Assembly (NCBI GenBank): GCA_942492835.1
Contig: OW818645.1
Coordinates: 1,426,001-1,490,000 of the forward strand
DNA: 64,000 bases
Origin: GWB2-37-7 sp942492835
GTDB taxonomy: Bacteria > Bacillota > Clostridia > Lutisporales > Lutisporaceae
Direction of reading: 5' to 3'
Numbering within the stretch: position 1 is the stretch's first letter; every line of letters starts with the position of its first letter. Below the pieces are notes generated by a model. It was given only the letters and a program-made list of their open reading frames with translations. It was not told the DNA's origin and did not search any database. Below, piece by piece: positions 7,365-15,902 of the stretch. The position numbers and the translations under genes are program-made.

Positions 7365-8567
7365 TTAAGCTATGATTGAAGCAACTGCTCCTGCTCCTAC
7401 TGTTCTTCCGCCTTCTCTTATTGCGAATCTTAATCCTTCTTCTATCGCAATTGGTGTTATTAGCTTTATTGTCATTTCTACGTTGTCACCAGGCATACAC
7501 ATTTCTGTGCCTTCTGCTAGCTCTATTACTCCTGTTACGTCTGTTGTTCTAAAGTAGAACTGTGGTCTATAGCCATTGAAGAATGGTGTATGTCTTCCGC
7601 CTTCTTCTTTTGTCAATACATATATTTGTGCTTTGTAGTGTGTATGTGGCTTTATTGAGCCTGGCTTTGCTAATACTTGCCCTCTCTCAATGTCTGCTCT
7701 TTGTACACCTCTTAATAGTGCTCCTATATTGTCTCCTGCTTGTGCTTGATCAAGAAGCTTTCTGAACATTTCTACGCCTGTTACTACTGTTGATTTTGGC
7801 GCTTCTGAAAGCCCTACGATTTCTACTGTGTCTGATACCTTTACCACTCCTCTTTCTACTCTGCCTGTTGCAACTGTACCTCTTCCTGTTATTGAGAATA
7901 CGTCTTCTACAGGCATTAAGAATGGTCTGTCAACTTGTCTTTGTGGTGTTGGTATATACTCGTCTACTGCCTTCATTAATTTTAGTATTCCACTGCACCA
8001 CTCGCAGCTTTCTTCACCACATCCGCATTCTAATGCTTTTAATGCTGATCCTGGTATTATTGGTGTGTCATCTCCTGGGAAATCATATTGTGTAAGAAGT
8101 TCTCTAACTTCCATTTCAACTAATTCGATTAGCTCTGCATCATCTACCATATCTACCTTGTTTAGGAATACTATTATGTATGGTACTCCAACCTGTCCTG
8201 ATAATAGTATATGCTCTCTTGTTTGTGGCATTGGTCCATCAGCTGCTGATACTACCAATATTGCTCCGTCCATTTGTGCTGCGCCTGTTATCATGTTCTT
8301 TACATAGTCTGCGTGACCTGGACAGTCAACGTGTGCATAGTGTCTGTTTGCTGTCTCATACTCAACGTGTGCTGTGTTTATTGTTATTCCTCTTTCTTTT
8401 TCTTCTGGTGCCTTGTCTATTTCGTCATATCTTGTTGCTGTTGCTCCACCGAACTTTGATAATACTGTTGTTATTGCTGCTGTTAGTGTTGTCTTACCGT
8501 GGTCAACGTGTCCTATTGTTCCTATGTTTACGTGAGGCTTATTTCTCTCAAATTTTGCCTTTGCCAT
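7365..8567 (-). CDS. tuf: Elongation factor Tu, copy 1
   Basis: EF-Tu delivers aminoacyl-tRNA to the ribosome as a GTP complex. The G motifs are present: GHVDHGKTTL (residues 20-29), DCPGH (81-85) and NKVD (136-139). The protein is 400 residues. An insertion at the end of the G domain carries four cysteines, C181, C183, C188 and C191, resembling a small metal-binding knuckle. I recall similar insertions in some other clostridial EF-Tu proteins. The encoded protein appears identical to copy 2 at 36312-37514. It ends the str operon after fusA. Confidence 0.98.
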   Translation of the reverse strand: MAKAKFERNKPHVNIGTIGHVDHGKTTLTAAITTVLSKFGGATATRYDEIDKAPEEKERGITINTAHVEYETANRHYAHVDCPGHADYVKNMITGAAQMDGAILVVSAADGPMPQTREHILLSGQVGVPYIIVFLNKVDMVDDAELIELVEMEVRELLTQYDFPGDDTPIIPGSALKALECGCGEESCEWCSGILKLMKAVDEYIPTPQRQVDRPFLMPVEDVFSITGRGTVATGRVERGVVKVSDTVEIVGLSEAPKSTVVTGVEMFRKLLDQAQAGDNIGALLRGVQRADIERGQVLAKPGSIKPHTHYKAQIYVLTKEEGGRHTPFFNGYRPQFYFRTTDVTGVIELAEGTEMCMPGDNVEMTIKLITPIAIEEGLRFAIREGGRTVGAGAVASIIA

Positions 8568-8653
8568 TTTGTTTGTTCCTCCTTTAATATCAAATCTTTA
8601 TAAAGGCATATATAAATGCTGTTGCTCTTTAGCAATCAGTTTTTATATATTTA

Positions 8654-8677
8654 ACGGGCAGAGCATTTTCTGCCCGT
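8654..8677 (-). terminator. Hairpin between fusA and tuf copy 1
   Basis: A 9-bp stem (ACGGGCAGA/TCTGCCCGT) with a short A-rich loop lies 17 nt after the fusA stop. On the minus strand it is followed by TTAAATATA rather than a solid U tract, so it may be a weak terminator or a processing stem that uncouples tuf from fusA. On the plus strand it is followed by TTTT. Confidence 0.5.
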
Positions 8678-8693
8678 TTTTAATATTACTTAA

Positions 8694-10763
8694 TTACTTG
8701 CTTCCTGCAATCTTCTCTGTAATGTTCTTTGGAACCTCTTCGAAATGATGCATTTCCATTGAATATACGCCTCTACCTTGAGTTCTTGATCTCAAGTCAG
8801 TTGCATAACCGAACATTTCAGATAATGGTATGAAGGAACGAATAACCTGAGCACCCATTCTTGATTCCATACCCTCGATTCTACCTCTTCTGGAGTTTAC
8901 GTCTCCCATTACATCACCCATATATTCCTCAGGTACTGTAATTTCAACCTTCATTATTGGCTCAAGAAGTACTGGATCTGCTTTACGCATACCATCCTTG
9001 AAAGCCATTGATCCAGCTATTTTGAAGGCCATTTCAGAGGAGTCAACCTCATGGTATGAACCATCAAATAATGTAACCTTAAGATCAAGAACTTGGTATC
9101 CAGCAAGTACACCAGTTTTCATAGCTTCTTCTATACCGGCTTGAACTGGAGCGATGTATTCTCTAGGAATAGCACCACCAACAACCTTATTAACAAATTC
9201 AAAGCCTGTTCCAGCTTCTTTAGGTTCAAGCTCCAGCCATACATGACCGTATTGACCCTTACCACCAGACTGACGTACAAATTTGCCTTCGATTTGTACC
9301 TTTTTCCTAATAGTTTCCTTATAAGCAACCTGTGGTCTGCCTACATTTGCTTCTACTTTATATTCTCTAAGCATTCTATCAACGATAATATCAAGGTGAA
9401 GCTCACCCATACCTGCAATAATAGTCTGACCTGTTTCCTCGTCAGTATATGTCTTAAAGGTCGGATCTTCTTCTGCAAGCTTTTGTAACGCTATACCCAT
9501 CTTATCTTGACTTGCTTTTGTTTTTGGTTCTATAGCTACACTGATAACTGTCTCTGGGAACACCATTGCTTCAAGTATAACTGCATTATCCTCATTGCAC
9601 AGTGTATCACCAGTTGTCGTATCCTTAAGACCAACAGCGGCTGCTATATCTCCAGTATAAACTTCCTTCAGTTCTTCACGATGATTAGCATGCATTTGTA
9701 CGATTCTTCCAAGTCTTTCTCTCTTACCCTTAGTTGAGTTATAAACATAAGAGCCTGCTTGAATAATACCAGAATACACTCTGAAGAAGCAAAGCTTTCC
9801 AACGAATGGGTCAACCATGATTTTGAAGGCAAGTGCTGAGAAAGGTTCTTTATCATCTGCATTTCTCACTATCTTTTCTTCGCTACCCATAAGTATACCC
9901 TCTATTGGAGGTATATCAAGCGGTGATGGCATATACTCGATTACAGCATCAAGCATTTCCTGAACACCCTTGTTCTTATATGATGAACCGCATATTACTG
10001 GAGTCAATTTTACGCTTATAGTTCCAATTCTTAAACCTTTTCTGATTTCTTCCTCGGATAACTGTTCTCCTTCAAGATACTTCATCATTAATTCTTCATC
10101 TTGTTCAGCAGCTGCTTCTACCATTTTTTCTCTGTATTCTTCACATACAGCCCTCAAGTCTTCTGGTATTTCAGACTCCTCTATATCTTTTCCAAGATCA
10201 TCTCTATGGATATATGCCTTCATCTTGATAAGGTCTACCATACCCTTAAAGGTGTCTTCAGCACCTATTGGAATTTGAATCGGTATTGCGTTGGCATGCA
10301 ATCTTTCTTTCATCATACTTACAACTCTTAAGAAATCTGCACCCATAATGTCCATTTTATTAACATAAGCCATTCTTGGAACATTATATTTATCAGCCTG
10401 ACGCCATACAGTTTCTGATTGGGGCTCAACTCCACCCTTAGCACAGAACACTGCTACAGCACCATCAAGCACACGTAATGATCTTTCTACTTCAACAGTA
10501 AAGTCCACGTGACCTGGCGTATCGATAATATTTATCTTATGATCTTTCCATTCAGCAGTAGTCGCTGCAGAGGTAATTGTTATACCTCTTTCTTGTTCTT
10601 GTTCCATCCAGTCCATAGTTGCAGTACCTTCATGTACTTCACCTATCTTATAAGTTTTGCCTGTATAGAACAGCACTCTTTCAGTTGTTGTGGTCTTTCC
10701 TGCATCTATGTGAGCCATAATTCCTATATTTCTTATTTTTTGTAAAGGATATTGCCTAGGCAC
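8694..10763 (-). CDS. fusA: Elongation factor G
   Basis: EF-G catalyses GTP-driven translocation and, with ribosome recycling factor, subunit splitting. The 689-residue protein has AHIDAGKTTTTERVL near residue 17, DTPGHVDF, NKMD and the domain IV region with YHEVDSSEMAFKIAGSMAF. The length is normal for the single bacterial EF-G. It follows rpsG and precedes tuf in the str operon. Confidence 0.98.
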   Translation of the reverse strand: MPRQYPLQKIRNIGIMAHIDAGKTTTTERVLFYTGKTYKIGEVHEGTATMDWMEQEQERGITITSAATTAEWKDHKINIIDTPGHVDFTVEVERSLRVLDGAVAVFCAKGGVEPQSETVWRQADKYNVPRMAYVNKMDIMGADFLRVVSMMKERLHANAIPIQIPIGAEDTFKGMVDLIKMKAYIHRDDLGKDIEESEIPEDLRAVCEEYREKMVEAAAEQDEELMMKYLEGEQLSEEEIRKGLRIGTISVKLTPVICGSSYKNKGVQEMLDAVIEYMPSPLDIPPIEGILMGSEEKIVRNADDKEPFSALAFKIMVDPFVGKLCFFRVYSGIIQAGSYVYNSTKGKRERLGRIVQMHANHREELKEVYTGDIAAAVGLKDTTTGDTLCNEDNAVILEAMVFPETVISVAIEPKTKASQDKMGIALQKLAEEDPTFKTYTDEETGQTIIAGMGELHLDIIVDRMLREYKVEANVGRPQVAYKETIRKKVQIEGKFVRQSGGKGQYGHVWLELEPKEAGTGFEFVNKVVGGAIPREYIAPVQAGIEEAMKTGVLAGYQVLDLKVTLFDGSYHEVDSSEMAFKIAGSMAFKDGMRKADPVLLEPIMKVEITVPEEYMGDVMGDVNSRRGRIEGMESRMGAQVIRSFIPLSEMFGYATDLRSRTQGRGVYSMEMHHFEEVPKNITEKIAGSK

Positions 10764-10873
10764 ATTTATCCTCCTTTCTATTGCTTAAATAACAAATTAA
10801 GTGACCTAATAATCTAATATTCTGCGTAAAAATCAAACTTTTTATACAAACATGCTTATTGCTCATTACTAAA

Positions 10874-11344
10874 TTAGAATCTGTAATGTGCAAATGCCTT
10901 ATTGGCTTCAGCCATCTTATGCATATCTTCTCTCTTCTTTACGCTAGCACCTACGTTGTTTGCGGCATCAAGAATTTCAGCGGCGATTCTTTCTCTCATT
11001 GTTCTTTCGCCTCTTTTTCTTGAATAATCAATTAACCATCTCATAGCTAGAGCCTGTCTTCTATCGGGTCTTACTTCAATTGGAACCTGATATGTTGCTC
11101 CACCTATTCTTCTTGCTTTAACTTCAAGTACTGGCATTATATTGTTCATAGCTGTTTGGAATACTTCCATAGGCTCTTTGCCACTCTTTTCTCCTATGAT
11201 ATCGAAGGCGTCATATATAATCTTTTGTGCAACACCCTTCTTTCCATCATACATAAGGTTGTTGATAAGTTTTGTTACAATCTTATCCTCAAACATTGGA
11301 TCTGGCAATACTTCTCTTTTAGGAATAAAACCTTTTCTTGGCAC
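10874..11344 (-). CDS. rpsG: 30S ribosomal protein S7
   Basis: S7 organises the 3' major domain of 16S rRNA. The protein starts (V/M)PRKGFIPKREVLPDP and contains the beta-hairpin and RQALAMRWLIDYSRKRGE motifs. I chose the GTG at 11344 because an AAGGAGGG site is correctly placed before it and this gives 156 residues, the family length; an in-frame ATG at 11395 would add 17 unlike residues. It sits between rpsL and fusA. Confidence 0.97.
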   Translation of the reverse strand: MPRKGFIPKREVLPDPMFEDKIVTKLINNLMYDGKKGVAQKIIYDAFDIIGEKSGKEPMEVFQTAMNNIMPVLEVKARRIGGATYQVPIEVRPDRRQALAMRWLIDYSRKRGERTMRERIAAEILDAANNVGASVKKREDMHKMAEANKAFAHYRF

Positions 11345-11463
11345 TTTACTTCCCTCCTTAATACGAAATTGAATCTCATCGGTACTCGGTAGCATTGTAC
11401 TACCGTTGTGCGCTAATATATATTTATACAGTTTAAAAAAACTGTTAATTACATTCGCACATA

Positions 11464-11838
11464 TTATTTCTTAGGTCTCTTTGCTCCGTACTTTGATCTG
11501 CTTTGCTTTCTGTTAGCAACACCAGCAGCATCAAGTGTACCTCTTATAATGTGGTACCTTACGCCTGGTAGGTCTTTTACTCTACCGCCTCTGATAAGAA
11601 CAACAGAGTGCTCTTGTAGGTTATGTCCTATTCCAGGAATATATCCAGTTACTTCTATACCATTTGTAAGTCTAACTCTGGCAATTTTTCTTAAAGCTGA
11701 GTTTGGCTTCTTAGGTGTAGTAGTTTTTACAACTGTACATACGCCTCTTTTTTGTGGACTTCCCTTCAGTGCTGGAGCGGTTGATTTATACTCAACTCTT
11801 TCTCTACCACTTCTTACTAGCTGGTTAATTGTTGGCAT
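11464..11838 (-). CDS. rpsL: 30S ribosomal protein S12
   Basis: S12 sits at the decoding centre and influences accuracy. The 124-residue sequence contains TTTPKKPNSALRKIARVRL and GGRVKDLPGVRYHIIRG. The lysines at the usual streptomycin-resistance positions are wild type. The AAAGGAGGTG site precedes the ATG. It is the first gene of the str operon in this arrangement, downstream of a terminator that separates it from rpoBC and the L7Ae-like gene. Confidence 0.98.
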   Translation of the reverse strand: MPTINQLVRSGRERVEYKSTAPALKGSPQKRGVCTVVKTTTPKKPNSALRKIARVRLTNGIEVTGYIPGIGHNLQEHSVVLIRGGRVKDLPGVRYHIIRGTLDAAGVANRKQSRSKYGAKRPKK

Positions 11839-11919
11839 TTGATTGCACCTCCTTTAATTTGTGTATATATAACAACAAGATAAATTAATATTTATCTGTT
11901 CTTAACATGATTAACAAAT

Positions 11920-11962
11920 GTAAAAAACATATAGATACCCCTTCACTTATGAAGGGGTATCT
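11920..11962 (-). terminator. Intrinsic terminator after rpoB-rpoC-L7Ae
   Basis: On the minus strand a 13-bp stem (AGATACCCCTTCA with its complement, positions 11933-11962) is followed by ATATGTTTTTTAC. This is a good Rho-independent terminator and separates the rpoBC operon from rpsL. Confidence 0.8.
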
Positions 11963-11988
11963 TATGACTGTTTTTATTGAAATACTAG

Positions 11989-12234
11989 CTAGTTTAATAT
12001 AACAGCTGCCGTTGAAGCACCAATGTCTATACCACATGCTTCTCCGAGTTCCTTCATTGTATTTACATATACAATTTCCAAGTTTTTTTTGTTACATGCC
12101 TCGACTACTGATTTTTTTATAAAATCATCGCAATCGTAAGCTAAGTATATCTTCATCGTCAGACCATTTTCAATAGCTTTTAGCGTTTGTTTCCGCCCAA
12201 TGATTATGTTTGAAGAGTTTTTTAAGTTTAGCAT
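11989..12234 (-). CDS. L7Ae-family K-turn-binding protein (YbxF/RplGB-like)
   Basis: This 81-residue protein matches the short bacterial L7Ae-like proteins encoded between rpoC and rpsL in Firmicutes (YbxF/RplGB in Bacillus), which bind RNA kink-turns. Visible features are a KQTLKAIENG helix, the central AYDCDD stretch and the C-terminal GEACGIDIGASTAAVIL loop characteristic of the fold. The ATG has an AAGGAG site. Its position after rpoC and before a terminator makes it the last gene of the rpoBC unit. Its cellular role is not well defined. Confidence 0.88.
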   Translation of the reverse strand: MLNLKNSSNIIIGRKQTLKAIENGLTMKIYLAYDCDDFIKKSVVEACNKKNLEIVYVNTMKELGEACGIDIGASTAAVILN

Positions 12235-12329
12235 ACAATCACTCCTTGCATTAAAGAGTAAATTTAAAGTTTATGCTTCCATTGCTCTCGTACGCACTAA
12301 ATCATTTTAGCACTTGATGTATTTTTCTG

Positions 12330-15300
12330 TCAAGCGTTTTCTGTTGTCTCTTCTAATGTTTTTATTGAAATATCCCTATAACGCTTTAATCCCGTTCCAG
12401 CAGGTATCAATTTTCCAATTATTACATTTTCCTTTAAGCCTACCAACGGGTCAATCTTACCCTTTATCGCTGCTTCAGTCAGTACTCTTGTAGTTTCCTG
12501 GAAGGAAGCTGCGGACAAGAAGGAATCAGTAGCAAGAGATGCCTTAGTAATACCAAGAAGTGCTCTTGTTCCCTGCGCTACTTCGCCGCCTTCTTGTACC
12601 ATCTTTTCGTTTTCTTCTTCAAATTTGAAGATATCAACTAAGCTACCAGGCAATAAATCAGTACTCCCTGATTCGTCAATCCTTATCTTTCTAAGCATTT
12701 GTCTTACTATTACTTCTATATGTTTATCAGCTATGTCAACACCTTGCAATCTATAAACTCTTTGAACCTCTTGAAGCAAATATGCTTGAACTCCTGACAT
12801 TCCTTTAATCTTTAGAATATCTTGTGGATTTATAGAACCTTCTGTAATTTCATCACCAGCTTCAATTACTTCACCATCTGTAACCTTAAGTCTTGAACCA
12901 TATGGAATGGCATAGGTTCTAGAATCGCCATCATCGCCTGTTACAACTATATCCTTCTTCTTTCTTTGATCCACTAATTTAACAGTACCTGCAATTTCGG
13001 ATATTATTGCTAAGCCTTTTGGCTTTCTTGCTTCAAATAGCTCTTCAACTCTAGGTAAACCTTGCGTAATATCATCGCCGGCAACTCCGCCTGTATGGAA
13101 GGTTCTCATAGTTAACTGAGTACCTGGTTCACCTATGGACTGCGCAGCTACAATACCAACTGCTTCACCTGCGCTAATAGTTTCACCATTTGCCAAGTTT
13201 AAGCCATAGCATTTTGCGCATATACCGTGTCTTGAACGGCATGTTAATACTGTTCTGATATAAACCTTCTTTATACCTGCTTCAATAATTTTATTGGACA
13301 TTATTTCAGAAATCAATTCATTCTTTTTAACCATTACTTCACCGGTTTTAGGATGAATTATATCTGCCATTGCATATCTGCCATCTAATCTATCAACTAG
13401 CTTTTCTATTACTTCATTACCATCTTTTATTTCAACAACCATTAAGCCTTCTTCTGTACCACAGTCATCTTCTCTTATAATAACTTCTTGACTTACATCA
13501 ACAAGTCGTCTAGTCAAATAACCTGAGTCTGCTGTACGAAGTGCTGTATCTGCAAGACCCTTTCTGGCACCGTGAGTGGATGTGAAGAATTCCAAAACGT
13601 CAAGTCCTTCTCGGAAGTTTGCCTTAATAGGAATTTCTATGATTTTACCAGAGGTATCGGTCATAAGACCTCTCATACCTGCCAACTGTCTCATTTGGTT
13701 TATGCTACCTCTTGCACCAGATGTAGCCATCAAGTAAACAGGGTTTAACCTATCCAAGTTTGTCATCAAGGCCTCTGTTACTTGATCTGTAATCGTTTTC
13801 CACGTTTCTATTACTTGCTCATATCTTTCTTCGTTTGATATAAGTCCTCTTCTATACATCTTCTCTATCTTGTCGACTCTTTCGTCTCCTTTAGATAGAA
13901 GGCCTTTCTTAGCCTCTGGGATTATCATATCTGTTATGCTTATTGTAACAGCACCCCTGGTTGAGTAGTGGAAACCCAATCCCTTTATCTCATCTAGAAC
14001 TATAGCTGTCTTTGTGTTTCCAAAAGTTCTAAAACATTTATCTATTATCTTACCCAACATCTTCTTGTCTATAGGCTTTAAACTGCCATCCGACTCTTTA
14101 GGATCAACCTCAAGTTCGAATAAACTGTCTTCTGTATCTCTCTTTACCATACCCATATCCTGCGGAATTGATTCATTGAATATGAGTCTTCCTACTGTAT
14201 TCTCAATTAGTTTATGCTTCTTAACTCCATTGATTTCTCTTTCTAGTCTTACCTTTATCATTGAATGAAGTGATAATTCACCAACATCGTATGCCATTTG
14301 CATTTCATCAATGCTGGAAAATACCTTTCCTTCACCCTTTTCTCCAGGTACATGAATAGTAAGATAGTATATACCCATAACCATGTCCTGTGTCGGACTC
14401 ACAACAGGTTTTCCATCCTTAGGAGCCAAAATGTTGTTTGCTGACAGCATAAGGAATCTTGCTTCAGCTTGAGCTTCTACTGACAACGGAACGTGAACTG
14501 CCATTTGGTCTCCGTCAAAGTCTGCGTTATATGCTGTACATACTAATGGATGTATCTTTAGCGCTCTTCCTTGAACCAAAATAGGCTCAAAGGCTTGGAT
14601 ACCAAGTCTATGTAGAGTCGGTGCACGGTTTAATAATACTGGATGTTCTGAAATAACCTCTTCTAGAACGTCCCATACTTCTGGCTTAACTCTCTCTACC
14701 ATTCTTTTTGCACTCTTTATATTATGTGCAAGTCCATCATTAACAAGTCTCTTCATTACAAAAGGCTTAAATAGCTCAAGTGCCATTTCATGTGGCAAAC
14801 CGCATTGGTATAGCTTAAGCTCTGGTCCAACAACAATAACAGAACGTCCAGAATAATCAACACGCTTACCAAGTAGATTTTGTCTAAATCTACCTTGCTT
14901 GCCCTTTAGCATATCACTTAAGGACTTAAGTGGTCTGTTTCCAGGACCTGTTACAGGTCTACCTCTTCTGCCGTTATCAATCAATGAGTCAACTGCTTCT
15001 TGCAGCATTCTCTTTTCATTTCTGACAATTATATCAGGTGCTCCAAGATCAAGCAGTCTTTTAAGTCTATTATTTCTGTTTATAACTCTTCTATAAAGGT
15101 CATTTAAGTCGGAAGTGGCAAATCTTCCACCGTCTAACTGAACCATAGGTCTTAAATCTGGCGGAATTACTGGAACTACGTCTAGTATCATCCAGTCAGG
15201 CTTATTGCCAGATTTTCTAAAAGCCTCAACAACTTCCAGTCTTCTAACTGTTCTAAGTCTCTTCTGTCCTGTACTATCCTTAAGCTCAACTCTTAATTCC

Positions 15301-15866
15301 TTTGTAAGAGCTTCTAAGTCAAGCTCAACAAGAAGTTCCTTAACTGCTTCAGCACCCATACCAGCTCTAAATCTACTGCCATACTTTTCTATATTTTCTC
15401 TGAATTCCTTATCAGTTAGCATTTGCTTCTTTGATAGAGGTGTATCACCTGGATCAATTACTATGTAAGAAGCAAAATATAATACTTTCTCAAGGGCCCT
15501 TGGTGACATATCTAGTATCAGACCCATTCTACTTGGTATACCCTTGAAATACCAAATGTGAGAAACAGGAGCAGCAAGTTCTATATGCCCCATTCTTTCT
15601 CTTCTAACCTTAGATTTCGTTACTTCAACACCGCAGCGGTCACAGACTATACCTTTATATCTGATACGCTTGTATTTACCGCAATGACACTCCCAATCCT
15701 TTGTAGGCCCAAATATTTTTTCACAGAATAGGCCTTCCTTTTCAGGCTTCAAAGTTCTATAGTTTATTGTTTCAGGTTTTTTAACCTCACCCTTTGACCA
15801 CTCTCTGATTTTCTCAGGAGACGCCAATCCTATTTTTAATGCCTCAAAATTATTTAATTCAAACAA
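12330..15866 (-). CDS. rpoC: DNA-directed RNA polymerase subunit beta'
   Basis: The beta' subunit contains the catalytic NADFDGDQMA motif that binds the active-site magnesium, an N-terminal zinc ribbon (CHCGKYKRIRYKGIVCDRCG) and a second zinc site (CRSRHGICAKCYG). The 1178-residue length is normal for Clostridia, with no large insertion. The start is TTG at 15866, with a GGGAGAG site 8 nt upstream. It follows rpoB by 36 nt. Confidence 0.98.
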   Translation of the reverse strand: MFELNNFEALKIGLASPEKIREWSKGEVKKPETINYRTLKPEKEGLFCEKIFGPTKDWECHCGKYKRIRYKGIVCDRCGVEVTKSKVRRERMGHIELAAPVSHIWYFKGIPSRMGLILDMSPRALEKVLYFASYIVIDPGDTPLSKKQMLTDKEFRENIEKYGSRFRAGMGAEAVKELLVELDLEALTKELRVELKDSTGQKRLRTVRRLEVVEAFRKSGNKPDWMILDVVPVIPPDLRPMVQLDGGRFATSDLNDLYRRVINRNNRLKRLLDLGAPDIIVRNEKRMLQEAVDSLIDNGRRGRPVTGPGNRPLKSLSDMLKGKQGRFRQNLLGKRVDYSGRSVIVVGPELKLYQCGLPHEMALELFKPFVMKRLVNDGLAHNIKSAKRMVERVKPEVWDVLEEVISEHPVLLNRAPTLHRLGIQAFEPILVQGRALKIHPLVCTAYNADFDGDQMAVHVPLSVEAQAEARFLMLSANNILAPKDGKPVVSPTQDMVMGIYYLTIHVPGEKGEGKVFSSIDEMQMAYDVGELSLHSMIKVRLEREINGVKKHKLIENTVGRLIFNESIPQDMGMVKRDTEDSLFELEVDPKESDGSLKPIDKKMLGKIIDKCFRTFGNTKTAIVLDEIKGLGFHYSTRGAVTISITDMIIPEAKKGLLSKGDERVDKIEKMYRRGLISNEERYEQVIETWKTITDQVTEALMTNLDRLNPVYLMATSGARGSINQMRQLAGMRGLMTDTSGKIIEIPIKANFREGLDVLEFFTSTHGARKGLADTALRTADSGYLTRRLVDVSQEVIIREDDCGTEEGLMVVEIKDGNEVIEKLVDRLDGRYAMADIIHPKTGEVMVKKNELISEIMSNKIIEAGIKKVYIRTVLTCRSRHGICAKCYGLNLANGETISAGEAVGIVAAQSIGEPGTQLTMRTFHTGGVAGDDITQGLPRVEELFEARKPKGLAIISEIAGTVKLVDQRKKKDIVVTGDDGDSRTYAIPYGSRLKVTDGEVIEAGDEITEGSINPQDILKIKGMSGVQAYLLQEVQRVYRLQGVDIADKHIEVIVRQMLRKIRIDESGSTDLLPGSLVDIFKFEEENEKMVQEGGEVAQGTRALLGITKASLATDSFLSAASFQETTRVLTEAAIKGKIDPLVGLKENVIIGKLIPAGTGLKRYRDISIKTLEETTENA

Positions 15867-15902
15867 GGAGTTATCTCTCCCTTCATCTTTAATTATTTAA
15901 GA

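Noticed and set aside
7790..8587. Leucine-rich plus-strand frames opposite both tuf genes
   Set aside because: They are antisense shadows of the highly biased tuf codons, repeated in both copies, without ribosome-binding sites.
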